The position numbers were made by a program, and so were the translations under genes. From an uncultured Alistipes sp. (GTDB lineage Bacteria > Bacteroidota > Bacteroidia > Bacteroidales > UBA932): a stretch of DNA of 64,000 nt. Shown one piece after another: positions 17,820-26,903 of this stretch (positions within the stretch are counted from its first letter, which is position 1; every line of letters starts with the position of its first letter). Under the pieces are notes generated by a model. It searched no databases, was not told the origin of the DNA, and worked only from the letters and a program-made list of their open reading frames with translations. Location: assembly GCA_902388455.1 (NCBI GenBank), contig CABMPD010000002.1:186001-250000 (forward strand), in the 5' to 3' direction.

Positions 17820-18476
17820 CTAACCGTTTACCTTGTGATAGTCCTCGAGGAATTTGGCAAGCCCGGAGTCGGTCAGGGGGTGCTTGAGCAGTCCCTTGAT
17901 GGCGGGGAGAGGGCAGGTGGCCACGTCGGCACCGGCCTTGAGACAGTCTATGATATGGCGGGTGTGGCGGATGGATGCCGCGAGTACCATGGTGCCGAAT
18001 CCGTAGTAGCGGTACATGTCCACGATCTCCTCGATGAGACCGATGCCGTCCTCAGAGATGTCGTCGAGGCGGCCTACGAAGGGAGATACATAGGTGGCTC
18101 CGGCCTTGGCGGCAAGCAGGGCCTGTCCGACAGAGAATACAAGGGTGCAGTTGGTCTTCACGCCCTTGCCGGAGAAATACTTCACTGCCTTGATGCCGGC
18201 TTCGGTGCAGGGTAGCTTGACTACGATGTGCTCGTTGAGGTCCGCCAGTTCCTGGCCTTCGCGGATCATCCCCTCGTAGTCGGTGGCGATGACCTCGGCG
18301 CTGACATCCCCGCCCACTATGTTGCAGATGTCGATGTAATGTTTATACTGGTTCTCCTTGCCCTTGATGCCTTCTTTGGCCATCAGGGAAGGGTTGGTGG
18401 TCACTCCGTCGAGTACGCCCATGGCGTAGGCCTCGCGGATCTGGTCCAGATTGGCTGTGTCTAGAAAGAATTTCAT
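17820..18476 (-). CDS. Fructose-6-phosphate aldolase / transaldolase (TalC/MipB type)
   Basis: 218 aa from MKFFLDTANLDQIREA. It belongs to the short class I transaldolase family: DGVTTNPSLMAKEG near the N-terminus and the Schiff-base lysine in HIVVKLPCT. Members of this size are either transaldolase or fructose-6-phosphate aldolase. With no classical long transaldolase visible nearby, the pentose phosphate role is likely but not proven. It has a TATCTTTG box upstream and is followed 12 bases later by the sulfatase gene on the same strand. Confidence 0.88.
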   Translation of the reverse strand: MKFFLDTANLDQIREAYAMGVLDGVTTNPSLMAKEGIKGKENQYKHYIDICNIVGGDVSAEVIATDYEGMIREGQELADLNEHIVVKLPCTEAGIKAVKYFSGKGVKTNCTLVFSVGQALLAAKAGATYVSPFVGRLDDISEDGIGLIEEIVDMYRYYGFGTMVLAASIRHTRHIIDCLKAGADVATCPLPAIKGLLKHPLTDSGLAKFLEDYHKVNG

Positions 18477-18512
18477 GATGTGGTGGTTGCTTTTTGTTAT
18501 ACAAACTTTCAG

Positions 18513-18520
18513 CAAAGATA
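18513..18520 (-). promoter_or_regulatory. -7 promoter box (TATCTTTG) for the transaldolase gene
   Basis: TAnnTTTG match on the minus strand, 36 bases before the transaldolase ATG. Confidence 0.6.
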
Positions 18521-18532
18521 GCAAAAAGACAT

Positions 18533-18552
18533 AAAAAAAGAGGCACCCCTCT
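18533..18552 (-). terminator. Rho-independent terminator of the tyrS-rbfA-lolC/E operon
   Basis: On the minus strand AGAGG-GGTG-CCTCT forms a short 5-bp stem followed by seven T. It lies about 95 bases past the lolC/E stop and just before the transaldolase promoter. Confidence 0.6.
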
Positions 18553-18647
18553 GCTACAATAGGTACCCCTTCCTTGTGTACTAAAACCTAAACCTACTAC
18601 ATAGATGCAGGTCCCGCTGTTTTTGTTGCACGGAAAGTGAAAATTTT

Positions 18648-19859
18648 TTAAAAAATTTTCGAAAGGGTGCGTCGGGTGGGGAGAGCGGTGATGAAAAGGC
18701 CGATGAGGGCGATGCCGGCGAGGGTGATGAGGATGTCGCCGGGCTTGATGACGACGGGGTAGTACTCGACTACGAAGCTGCCGGGCATGCGGATGACACC
18801 GACGTGCTGCTGGATGAGGCAGAGGATGATGCCGACGGCCAGGCCGATGACGGCTCCGAGCAGGATGATCATCCAGCCCTCGTCGAAGAAGATGCGGCGG
18901 ATCAGGGCCGGACGGGCCCCGAGGTGCTGGAGGGTGGCGATGTCGTCCCGTTTCTCGATGATGAGCATGGTAAGGGAGCCGAAGACGTTGCAGGAGACCA
19001 CGATGATGATGAAGAGCAGAATCATGAAGATGACCACCTTCTCGATGCGCATCATGCGGTAGACGGTCTCGTTCTGCATGTATTTGTCCTTGACGGTGAA
19101 GCCGGGGCCGAGGGCGGAGCGGACCTCCTTCACTGCCTGACGGACGTCGGAGCCGGGGGCGAGCCGGAGCTCCACGGTGCCTGCCTCATTGTCCTGGAGT
19201 CCTATGAGTCTGCGGGCCCGCTCGATGGGGACGAAGAGGGTGTTGCTGTAGCCCTCATTGCCCGAGAAGAAGGTGCCTATGGGGAAGAACCGCTCGCTGT
19301 TGAGGGATGCCGCCGGATTGACTAAGGATATGTCCCGGTCGCGGGCGGGGAAATAGACGGTGATGGGGTCGAGGAAGCGGGGCATTATGCCCATTTCCAC
19401 AGCTAATCCGCGTCCGGTGACGGCCTGGGCCACCTCTCCGTGCATCAGGGTGAACTCTCCGTCGATGATGCAGGACTGTATCTCGGGATTCTCGGTGTAG
19501 CTCTGCTCCACGCCTTTGAGCAGGGCGGTGCCCTCCTCGCGGTCGTAGGTCAGGAAGACGGTCTCCTCGACGCTCTCGGTGAATGAGGCTACGGAGGACA
19601 TCGAGCGGACGGCGTCGAAGGCCTCTGTGTCGGTGCGGAAATATTTGGATGAGCCGCAGGTAACGGCTATGTCGGGCATGGCCCGGTCGTACATGCCGCG
19701 CACCACGTCCTCGAATCCGTTGTATATCGACAGCACCATGATCAGGGCGCAGGAGCCCACGGCTATGCCTATCGCGCTGATGAGCGAGATGATGTTGATG
19801 ACGTTGTGCGACTTCTTGGCGAAGAGGTAACGCCGGGCTATGAAGTAGGACAGATTCAT
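18648..19859 (-). CDS. FtsX-like permease, LolC/LolE family
   Basis: 403 aa from MNLSYFIARRYLF; an ATG three codons earlier (19868) is possible. The N-terminal membrane helix (IISLISAIGIAVGSCALIMV) is followed by a large periplasmic MacB-type domain and three C-terminal membrane segments (VVIFMILLFIIIVVSCNVFG and two more). This is the LolC/E layout: with LolD it would extract lipoproteins from the inner membrane. It is the third gene of tyrS-rbfA-lolC/E. No LolD ATPase is in the window. Confidence 0.85.
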   Translation of the reverse strand: MNLSYFIARRYLFAKKSHNVINIISLISAIGIAVGSCALIMVLSIYNGFEDVVRGMYDRAMPDIAVTCGSSKYFRTDTEAFDAVRSMSSVASFTESVEETVFLTYDREEGTALLKGVEQSYTENPEIQSCIIDGEFTLMHGEVAQAVTGRGLAVEMGIMPRFLDPITVYFPARDRDISLVNPAASLNSERFFPIGTFFSGNEGYSNTLFVPIERARRLIGLQDNEAGTVELRLAPGSDVRQAVKEVRSALGPGFTVKDKYMQNETVYRMMRIEKVVIFMILLFIIIVVSCNVFGSLTMLIIEKRDDIATLQHLGARPALIRRIFFDEGWMIILLGAVIGLAVGIILCLIQQHVGVIRMPGSFVVEYYPVVIKPGDILITLAGIALIGLFITALPTRRTLSKIF

Positions 19860-19923
19860 GGGCAGCATCTAACTCAGTGTGGTACGGGCAGAATGGGATA
19901 TGCAGGACAGGGGAGGGATACGG

Positions 19924-20268
19924 CTACTTGGCGAGCAGTTCGTCGATGTGCTCCACGTAGTCCAAAGAGTCGTCCAGATAGAAAATCAGTTCGGGGATGA
20001 TACGCAGCTGCTTGGCCATCTGGCGGCCCAGCTCCCCGCGCATGGACTTGCCCGACTCCTGTATCATCCTGAAGACCTTCTCCTGCTTGGCAGAGGGGAA
20101 AATGCTGACGTAGACCTTGGCCACAGCAAGGTCCGGGCTGATGGTCACTCCGCTGACTGACACGAGGGCTCCGTCCCAGGCGGCCATGCCCCTGGAACGG
20201 ATGATCTCGGCCAGATGTCTCTGGAGCTCCTTGGCCACTTTGAGCTGGCGGGTGCTTTCTCCTTCCAT
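19924..20268 (-). CDS. rbfA: Ribosome-binding factor A
   Basis: 114 aa, normal length. A KH-like fold protein that binds the 30S subunit during 16S rRNA maturation. The family start RQLKVAKELQRHLAEIIRS and the central SPDLAVAKVYVSIFP are clear, as is the end RIIPELIFYLDDSLDYVEHI. It lies six bases downstream of tyrS and 64 bases before lolC/E. Confidence 0.95.
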   Translation of the reverse strand: MEGESTRQLKVAKELQRHLAEIIRSRGMAAWDGALVSVSGVTISPDLAVAKVYVSIFPSAKQEKVFRMIQESGKSMRGELGRQMAKQLRIIPELIFYLDDSLDYVEHIDELLAK

Positions 20269-20274
20269 AGCGGT

Positions 20275-21564
20275 TTACTCGAATTTGAGGATGTAGTAGT
20301 TTTTCTTGCCTTTCTGGGCCAGGATGTACTTGCCGTCGATGAGATCCGCGCTGTCGATGGTCCGGTCCGCGCTGTCGCATTTGTCCTTGTTGATGGACAG
20401 CCCGCCTCCCTGAATCATCTTGCGGCATTCGCCCTTGGAGGGGAATACGTCGGTGGTTACCGCCAGCAGGTCGATGACATTCTGGGGGAGTGCGTCCTTG
20501 CTGAGGCTGTACTGGGGCACGCCGTCGAATACCGAGAGGAAGGTCCTTTCGTCGAGAGAGCGGAGAGTCTCGGAGGTGGACTTGCCGAAGAGGATCTGGG
20601 ATGCGTCCACGGCCTTGCCGTATTCCTCCTGCCCGTGTACCATGACGGTGATCTCGCGTGCGAGCAGCTTCTGGAGTTCCCGCAGGTGAGGGGTCTTGGC
20701 ATGCTCCGCCACGGCTGCCTCTATCTCCTCACGGCTGAGAGTGGTGAATATCTTGATGTATCTGGCGGCGTCCTCGTCGCTGACGTTCAGCCAGAACTGG
20801 TAGAATGCGTAGGGTGTGGTGTATTCCGGCGAGAGCCAGATATTGCCTTTCTCGGTCTTGCCGAACTTGCCTCCGTCGGACTTGGTCATCAGGGGCCATG
20901 TCAGTCCGTATGCCTCTCCGCCCAATTTGCGCCGGATAAGCTCCGTACCGGTGGTGATGTTGCCCCACTGGTCACTGCCGCCCATCTGGAGCTTGCAGCC
21001 GTAGTGCTCGTAGAGGTATGTGAAGTCGTAGCCCTGGAGCAGCTGGTAGGTGAATTCGGTGAAGGACATGCCCTCGCGTCCTTCTCCGCTGAGTCTCTTT
21101 TTGACCGAGTCCTTTGCCATCATGTAGTTGACGGTGATGAGCTTGCCTATCTCGCGGGTGAAGTCGAGGAATCTCCAGTCCTTCATCCAGTCGTAGTTGT
21201 TGACTAAGATGGCGGCGTTGGGAGCGTCGCTCTCGAAGTCGATGAACTTGGAGAGCTGGGCCTTGATGCACTCCTGGTTGTGGCGCAGGGTAGCCTCATC
21301 GAGAAGGTTGCGCTCCTGGGACTTCATCGAGGGGTCGCCGATCATGCCGGTGGCTCCGCCGATGAGGGAGATGGGACGGTGGCCGGCGTCCTGGAAGTGC
21401 TTGAGCATCATAACGCTGACCAGATGACCGATGTGCAGCGAATCAGCCGTGGGGTCGATGCCCACGTATGCAGTGCACTGCTCTTTTGAAAGGAGTTCTT
21501 CAGTTCCGGGCATGATATCCTGGATCATGCCCCTCCATTTGAGGTCTTCGATAAAATTCTTCAT
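20275..21564 (-). CDS. tyrS: Tyrosyl-tRNA synthetase
   Basis: 429 aa. A class I synthetase: the HIGH motif appears as LHIGHL (about residue 42) and the KMSKS loop as KFGKTEKG (about 233). The tyrosine-binding segment [20 protein letters not shown] is intact. The C-terminal 70 residues form the S4-like RNA-binding domain ([19 protein letters not shown]). Its promoter TACCTTTG lies at 21603-21610. First gene of tyrS-rbfA-lolC/E. Confidence 0.97.
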   Translation of the reverse strand: MKNFIEDLKWRGMIQDIMPGTEELLSKEQCTAYVGIDPTADSLHIGHLVSVMMLKHFQDAGHRPISLIGGATGMIGDPSMKSQERNLLDEATLRHNQECIKAQLSKFIDFESDAPNAAILVNNYDWMKDWRFLDFTREIGKLITVNYMMAKDSVKKRLSGEGREGMSFTEFTYQLLQGYDFTYLYEHYGCKLQMGGSDQWGNITTGTELIRRKLGGEAYGLTWPLMTKSDGGKFGKTEKGNIWLSPEYTTPYAFYQFWLNVSDEDAARYIKIFTTLSREEIEAAVAEHAKTPHLRELQKLLAREITVMVHGQEEYGKAVDASQILFGKSTSETLRSLDERTFLSVFDGVPQYSLSKDALPQNVIDLLAVTTDVFPSKGECRKMIQGGGLSINKDKCDSADRTIDSADLIDGKYILAQKGKKNYYILKFE

Positions 21565-21602
21565 CGTATGAAAAATAACTGCTTTGCTTTTGAATATCCG
21601 CG

Positions 21603-21610
21603 CAAAGGTA
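21603..21610 (-). promoter_or_regulatory. -7 promoter box (TACCTTTG) for tyrS
   Basis: TAnnTTTG match on the minus strand, 38 bases upstream of the tyrS ATG. Confidence 0.6.
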
Positions 21611-21631
21611 GTTATTTTTATTCAAAATAGG

Positions 21632-22096
21632 TTATCTGCGGTAAGTGCGGAAAATGGCAATGCCGATGCAGACCAGCGTCAGGGCCACTATCCCCCAGAT
21701 GAACCACATATTCAGCGTCTGCGTCTTGCCTGCGGCCACCGAGAGTGTGGAGTTGGCTCCGAAGGACAGGAGCAGGCAGAGCAGGAGGTTCATCTGTGCG
21801 GCTAAGTCCGTCTTGGCGGCTCTGGCGGCTTCGGCTTTCCGGGCGGGAACGGGAAGGTTCACCACCTTGGGGAAGCACTGGGCCAGAATCATGATGATGT
21901 AGATGCCGAGACCGATGAGCGCGAGAGTGAGCAGGATGCCCCTGTCTCCGACTCCGTCCACCACTCCATGGAGGTTGAAATGGTTCGGTACCGGGACTCC
22001 TTCCAGGCGGGACCAGGAGAGCATCGGAAGGAATCCGGACAGCATCGCCATCGTGGCGACTATATTGAGTGAAAGATTTGTAAGACGATGAAACAT
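21632..22096 (-). CDS. DUF1648 membrane protein
   Basis: 154 aa from MFHRLTNLSLNIV. The start at 22096 is preferred over 22135 because it begins right at the first membrane helix. The DUF1648 signature is visible as VPVPNHFNLHGVVDGVGDRG (about residues 30-49), followed by three more membrane helices. The family includes SdpI-like immunity and signalling proteins, but most members are uncharacterised. Upstream lies CTAACTTGCAG (22122-22132), an 11-mer also found upstream of the nrdJ gene, possibly a variant -7 element. Confidence 0.75.
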   Translation of the reverse strand: MFHRLTNLSLNIVATMAMLSGFLPMLSWSRLEGVPVPNHFNLHGVVDGVGDRGILLTLALIGLGIYIIMILAQCFPKVVNLPVPARKAEAARAAKTDLAAQMNLLLCLLLSFGANSTLSVAAGKTQTLNMWFIWGIVALTLVCIGIAIFRTYRR

Positions 22097-22164
22097 AGCA
22101 GACTGATTTAGCGGTTCAGTCTGCAAGTTAGCCAAAAACTATCTAAAATGCAAAAAACTGATAG

Positions 22165-22803
22165 TTATCCGACAAGCCATACCATGACGTGCCCGTCGAA
22201 GATCTCGTAGTTGAGCTCGAAAGTCTCCTCCTCTCCGTCGCGGTGGATGAATGTGGCTTCCAGTTCGCCTTCATCGCGCGGGGTGAAGCGCTCCACCTCT
22301 ATCTGGCGGGCGAAGTCCACACCGTTGCGGGACATGCGCTTGTAGATGGCTTCCTTGGCGCACCAGTAGATGGCCAGCTGCTGGTTGGTGTTGTGGTCCG
22401 AGAGGTCGTCCTTCTCATCCTCGGAGAGAGCCTTGCGCTCCACTGCCGAGAAATCTCGGTCCAGGCTCTCGATGTCGATGCCCACGCTCTCCTCGGGGTG
22501 TGCGATGATGGCTGCGAACCGGGCGCAGTGGGAGATGCTGATCTCCACGGCACAGTTCTGAAGATAGGGTTTGCCGTTGTCGTGATGTCCGAGATAGAGT
22601 TTCTCGGGAAACATCTCGTTGAGAAGTGCCCTTACGGCCAGTTTCTCCTTGCGCCGTGCGGGGCTTTTGGTGATTTCGAGCTCCTCGAGCTCATCGCTGG
22701 GAATGGGGGCGCACAGCCGGCGCAAGTCGTCTTCGTCCTCGGAGATCTCCCATACGCATATCTCCGCCCCGTTTTCTAATTTTTCTCGTTTATATAGACC
22801 CAT
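22165..22803 (-). CDS. 4'-phosphopantetheinyl transferase superfamily protein
   Basis: 212 aa. It transfers phosphopantetheine from CoA to acyl or peptidyl carrier proteins. The magnesium-binding motif VGIDIESL (about residue 112) and the second signature WCAKEAIYKRM (about 147) are both complete, with the LSISH-like SISHCARFAAI between the N-terminal region and them. The length fits the Sfp/EntD-like branch rather than AcpS. It is the last of a leftward run that includes the DUF2156 and S37 genes, with 33 bases to its upstream neighbour. Confidence 0.9.
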   Translation of the reverse strand: MGLYKREKLENGAEICVWEISEDEDDLRRLCAPIPSDELEELEITKSPARRKEKLAVRALLNEMFPEKLYLGHHDNGKPYLQNCAVEISISHCARFAAIIAHPEESVGIDIESLDRDFSAVERKALSEDEKDDLSDHNTNQQLAIYWCAKEAIYKRMSRNGVDFARQIEVERFTPRDEGELEATFIHRDGEEETFELNYEIFDGHVMVWLVG

Positions 22804-22836
22804 CGATTTTTAAAAATAGGCTGCAAAGAAAAGCAC

Positions 22837-23760
22837 TTATCGCGGAACTGCCAAATATTTTTCCAACATATATGCCGGATGGTAGGACAGTTTGGCCTTG
22901 CGCAGGCCCTCATCCCCGGCGTCGTCCTCCCGGTTGACGTACTGCAGGCCGGCCGCCTCGTGCTCGAGGAAGGTGCGGTTGATCATGGGATAGGCCCCCG
23001 TAACATCGGAAAATGCCTTCTCGACATGCACGATGAAAGTATCGGAGTTGAGCCGCTCGCCGAGGGTGTAGGCCACCAGGCGGCCGCCGCTGCGCAGCAT
23101 TCCTCCGCTGAGCCGCAGGGGGACGAAGTCCTCCAGGGCCTTGCGCACCGCGCAGGCCTCCATCTGCATCGACTCGTTGTGGATGCAGCCGTTGAGGGCG
23201 CACCACTCGTCGGTCATTGTCCTGCATTCCTCCAGCTGGCGGCGGCAGAGCTCCGGATCGCCGTCCGGACGGATGCTCTCGTAGGTCCAGCCGGGGTTCT
23301 GCGCCTTGAACCGGGAGATGAAATTGCGCTTGGGCTGGTATTTCTTTCCGGCGAGGGAGACCATCTTCTCCGTTTCGTAGAGATAGTCGAAGGAGCGGCG
23401 GACAGGGGAAAATTCGTAGCGGCCGGGGAACATTTCCTCGAGGCGGGCCTTCACATCGGCAACGGTCCAGAGGACCGGGCGTCTCCCGATGCGGGCGGCA
23501 TCCTCTTCCATTGTATCCAGAACCTCAGCGATATCTCCGCTTCCTGCGGGGAAAATGTAGTTGGCGCAGCCCTCCTCCCCGTCGGAGCGGATGAGCAGCC
23601 AGTCCTTCCACCGGGCGATGCGGGTTCCGAAGAACCGGGCCCAGATGTACAGCGAGGTGAAGCAGTACTCTGTGGCCCGGTAGTCGGAAACAGCAAGGAG
23701 CGGGTCGGCCCACTCCTTGTCGCTTAATTCTATGTCCTTGAACTCAGGTAGATTACTCAT
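22837..23760 (-). CDS. DUF2156 (GNAT-fold) protein
   Basis: 307 aa, soluble. The opening FKDIELSDKEWADPLL and the segment SDYRATEYCFTSLYIW are typical of the Bacteroidales DUF2156 family, which shares its fold with the C-terminal aminoacyl-transfer domain of phosphatidylglycerol lysyltransferases. Visible features include KKYQPKRNFISRFKAQNP and a C-terminal acetyl-transferase-like strand pattern. The acceptor is unknown. The start overlaps the end of the S37 peptidase gene by 8 bases, suggesting coupling. Confidence 0.8.
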   Translation of the reverse strand: MSNLPEFKDIELSDKEWADPLLAVSDYRATEYCFTSLYIWARFFGTRIARWKDWLLIRSDGEEGCANYIFPAGSGDIAEVLDTMEEDAARIGRRPVLWTVADVKARLEEMFPGRYEFSPVRRSFDYLYETEKMVSLAGKKYQPKRNFISRFKAQNPGWTYESIRPDGDPELCRRQLEECRTMTDEWCALNGCIHNESMQMEACAVRKALEDFVPLRLSGGMLRSGGRLVAYTLGERLNSDTFIVHVEKAFSDVTGAYPMINRTFLEHEAAGLQYVNREDDAGDEGLRKAKLSYHPAYMLEKYLAVPR

Positions 23761-25072
23761 ACAGCCACTGGCTCAGGATGGATTTGATTTCCTTCTGGGT
23801 AGCCTCGTCGAAGGTGGCGATGCGGGCACGGTGGCTGCCGCCGGGCTGGATGAAGAACTTGATGTTGTCCTTGTGGGGGTCGGCGGGCATCACTGCGGAC
23901 CAGGGATCGAACTGGCCGTAGATGAAGAGCATGCGGGCGTCGGTGGAGAGCAGGAATGCCGAGATCTTGTTGTAGAGGTAGTCACTGAAGGGGAACTCGC
24001 GGTTCTGGGGCAGCAGGAGTTTCTGCATGTAGTCCTTGGTGTTCTTGATGCTGAAATACTTGCTGTACTTCTTGAACTGCTTCATGTCGTAGCCGTAGTA
24101 GCCGAGCTCGGTGGCGGCCTGTACGAAGAAGGGTGAGGTGGCGCTCCATTTCACGAAGTAGTCGGGGGAGCTTATTTTCATCATGTAGTCAAATACCTCG
24201 CGGTCGGAGGCGTCCTTGCCGGGTATCTCCGACACGGGATAGCCCCACTGCCAGAAGGCGAAGGAGAACTCCAGCACGCCGTAGTCGTAGATCTCGTCCA
24301 CGGGAGCGCGGAACTCGTACTCGCGGGCCTTGCACAGGGAGTCGTACATGGGCATCAGACGGTCCTTGCGGAGCAGCAGCTCGATCTGGAAGTTCCTGAC
24401 GGCCTCGCGGTCGGCGGGTGTGCCCACGTATTCTGCGATGAAGGGCTCATGACGGCCGTCGTATGCGCCGCGGCACAGAGGGCCTACGTAGGGTACGGAG
24501 AAGTCCACGTCCTCAGGATAGTAGGCGCGGTAGAGCATGGTGGTCTGGCCTCCCTTGCTGATACCGGTGGAGATCCACTTGCCGTCGAAGACGTTCTTCA
24601 GGGCGGTCACTACCTCGTGCAGGTCAGCGGCTGCATTGGGGGCGTTCATGTAGTCCCAGTTGACCTCCTCGGGAGACTTGCCGGGGTAGGGGGTGGATTC
24701 GAGGAAATAGCGGTGCTCGACCACGATGTTATTCGTGTTGAACAGGGCCGAGATCTCGTCGCGGTAGCGGGGACTGGCCGCATACTGGGCGCCATAGCCC
24801 TCGGTCACCACTACGGTGGCGCTGTCAGGATGCACGGCGCACACATAGACCCTCTGGGTGAAAGTGCCCATGTCGGGGTTCTCGTGGTCGATGGGCTGCT
24901 CGAATATCACTAAATATTTCTCGGCGAACTGAGTGCTCTCCAGCTCCTGCACGTCCTTTACCTGGGGCAGGGCAGCGATGCGGTCCGCCAGCGTCGCCTC
25001 CTGAGCCCGGAGCTGCACTCCGAGGACAGAGAGGACCAGCGTTGCGATGATAGAAAATGTAAATCTGCGCAT
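23753..25072 (-). CDS. S37-family secreted peptidase (PS-10 type)
   Basis: 439 aa with a signal peptide (MRRFTFSIIATLVLSVLGVQLRAQ). The alpha/beta-hydrolase core is clear: VVEHRYFLEST, then the serine nucleophile in WISTGISKGGQTTM (about residue 183), and a histidine near the end (GGSHRARI). The S37 family contains prolyl aminopeptidases from Streptomyces, and Bacteroidales carry many periplasmic homologues. It likely trims peptides in the periplasm. Its promoter TACATTTG is at 25106-25113. Confidence 0.85.
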   Translation of the reverse strand: MRRFTFSIIATLVLSVLGVQLRAQEATLADRIAALPQVKDVQELESTQFAEKYLVIFEQPIDHENPDMGTFTQRVYVCAVHPDSATVVVTEGYGAQYAASPRYRDEISALFNTNNIVVEHRYFLESTPYPGKSPEEVNWDYMNAPNAAADLHEVVTALKNVFDGKWISTGISKGGQTTMLYRAYYPEDVDFSVPYVGPLCRGAYDGRHEPFIAEYVGTPADREAVRNFQIELLLRKDRLMPMYDSLCKAREYEFRAPVDEIYDYGVLEFSFAFWQWGYPVSEIPGKDASDREVFDYMMKISSPDYFVKWSATSPFFVQAATELGYYGYDMKQFKKYSKYFSIKNTKDYMQKLLLPQNREFPFSDYLYNKISAFLLSTDARMLFIYGQFDPWSAVMPADPHKDNIKFFIQPGGSHRARIATFDEATQKEIKSILSQWLYE

Positions 25073-25105
25073 AATGGTTGTTCGGTTGGTTGTTTAAACG
25101 TTGCG

Positions 25106-25113
25106 CAAATGTA
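25106..25113 (-). promoter_or_regulatory. -7 promoter box (TACATTTG) for the S37 peptidase gene
   Basis: TAnnTTTG match on the minus strand, 33 bases before the ATG. Confidence 0.6.
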
Positions 25114-25137
25114 AGATTTTTTTCGGTAAGATGGACG

Positions 25138-26181
25138 CTACCGGAGGTCAAATACCTCAAGCTGCGACTGCATGGCGTTGGAGGCGATGAGCCTGCCGTC
25201 GGATGTGACGCAGATGCACCAGTAGTATTTGTCGGGGAGGACCAATTGTCCGGTGTATCTGCATGTGTCCCCGTCTACGTCCAGTACGACGACGGTATTG
25301 CATAGATTCTTCATATTGTCGGCTGGATCATCGTTCACAGTGAAGCAGAGTATGTACAGTTTTCCGTCGGAGTAATATGAGTCGCCGAACTGGTAGTACA
25401 CGGTCAGGGTGCCCGGAGCCGAAGCCTCACGGCTCTTTTCTATGTCCTTGACTTTCCGCTCTATTACCGGGATATCGGAAATGTCCACCGAATTCAGAAG
25501 ATTCATGTCCTCATCGTAAAGGTCGATGACCGGTGCCATCTTGACAACAGCCGCATATCCCGTTTCCGTCTTGAATATATCCCATTCCGTGAGGGCCTTC
25601 AGCTCGTCAGTCTCTCCGACTACAGTTCCTTTGTAAGATCCGGTAACCTGTCCGGATGTGTCTATTCTCACTATCGGAGTTCCGCCGATGGTGTACTTCC
25701 CTCCGTATGAGGCGGTGATGCCGTTATCGTCGACAATCAGTCTGCGGGTCAGCGGACGGTCTACTTCCATCCCGTATCTGATGCTTTTGAGGTACTCTGC
25801 CGAGTCTTTGCTGAAGACATGGAAATCGTCGTTGTTGCCGTTGATGTACACAGCGTTGTCAGACATCCCGAACGTCTCGACAAAGACAGTCTCTCCCGGT
25901 CCGCGTCCCTTCCGCCCGAAGACCGTCAGCGGGTTCATGTCCTGATCTGTCTTGATGATTCCACTCATTTTTCTTTCCATGAAGTATAGGTATCCGTCGT
26001 CCTCTATTATGGACATTATGCCGTCCGAGATATAGATCTCCTCGCCGAAGGAGTCGATTGTCCGGGACGGCTCCAGGTGCCTGACTGTGACTTCTTCCGT
26101 GGAGCTGCAGGAGGCGGCCAGAAATGCTGCGGCAACTACAGCTGCCGATATCGAAAGTGTAAAAGCAAGAAAATTTTTCAT
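25138..26181 (-). CDS. Six-bladed beta-propeller lipoprotein (BF3164-like)
   Basis: 347 aa. A lipoprotein signal (AAFLAASC) is followed by repeated propeller strands and the family marker VFGRKGRGPGETV (about residue 92), which recurs in this Bacteroidales lipoprotein family. Ligand and role are unknown. A paralogue with the same GRGPGEYLG marker lies at 56707-57858, so the genome has several. Upstream are two overlapping-phase TATATTTG boxes (26203-26210, 26212-26219). Confidence 0.8.
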   Translation of the reverse strand: MKNFLAFTLSISAAVVAAAFLAASCSSTEEVTVRHLEPSRTIDSFGEEIYISDGIMSIIEDDGYLYFMERKMSGIIKTDQDMNPLTVFGRKGRGPGETVFVETFGMSDNAVYINGNNDDFHVFSKDSAEYLKSIRYGMEVDRPLTRRLIVDDNGITASYGGKYTIGGTPIVRIDTSGQVTGSYKGTVVGETDELKALTEWDIFKTETGYAAVVKMAPVIDLYDEDMNLLNSVDISDIPVIERKVKDIEKSREASAPGTLTVYYQFGDSYYSDGKLYILCFTVNDDPADNMKNLCNTVVVLDVDGDTCRYTGQLVLPDKYYWCICVTSDGRLIASNAMQSQLEVFDLR

Positions 26182-26202
26182 ATTATCCAGTGATTATAGT
26201 GA

Positions 26203-26219
26203 CAAATATATCAAATATA
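26203..26219 (-). promoter_or_regulatory. Two tandem -7 boxes (TATATTTG twice)
   Basis: Two TATATTTG copies 9 bases apart on the minus strand, 21 to 37 bases before the propeller lipoprotein ATG. Either may serve. Confidence 0.5.
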
Positions 26220-26449
26220 TCAAAGGGCAAGGATAAGAAATATAGACATATGGTAGTGCTCCGGTCAGTGTGTGTGCTGTGTTCTGCAACGGTAAGCAGG
26301 GTAGCGGGGGTATTTTGTAATCACTCGATAATCAGATGCTTACAATTGAGCGCTGATCTTTTCGGCGTTTTCGAAGCACCTGCAAAGATCAGTGGCCTAA
26401 CGGAATGTGTTGACCGCCAAGGTGTTGTAATTTGAGTGTGCTGCAGTGC

Positions 26450-26886
26450 TTACCGATTACCATTCACCATCCAGTGGCCGCCTTTGTCGGGTCCTACGCG
26501 CCGGAGCCTTCCTTCGGCTTTCAGGCGGGCCAGGTGTTTTTCCACGGCTTTCGGGGTGATGCCGATGCGGGCGGCGAGGGCTGCTGCGCTCAGGCTGCCG
26601 TCCCCGGACAGCAGTTCGAGGATTTTCTCCCCACCTTTTTCATCACTGACGGACTCGAGATATGCATCTATGTCGTGGCGGAGATTGCGTATCATCAGGC
26701 CGGTCATCCAGCGGCGGAATATCGATGGATCTTCCTTTTCCCGCGTCTCTACGAGGGCCTTGATATATTCTTCCTTATCCCCTTTCAGGATTTTTGCGGG
26801 GATCAGGCCCATTTCCATCTGCAGCTGGTTCATCAGCAGACGGGCGGTCCTGCCGTTGCCGTCAGTATTTCGAGCTCATTGTCCAT
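26450..26886 (-). pseudogene. Fic-family gene remnant (5' two thirds deleted)
   Basis: The frame from about 26863 to 26450 encodes DGNGRTARLLMNQLQMEMG followed by a normal Fic C-terminus and HTH (ISAAALAARIG-like LSAAALAARIGITPKAVEK). Only the tail of the catalytic motif HPFxDGNGR survives. Immediately upstream a -7 box (TAACTTTG, 26895-26902) and an ATG at 26886 encode MDNELEI before the frame shifts into the Fic tail. The likely history is an internal deletion that fused the start of the gene to its 3' third out of frame. The 127-aa frame from 26833 could still be translated as an HTH fragment. Confidence 0.75.
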
Positions 26887-26903
26887 AGTCTCTGCAAAGT
26901 TAC

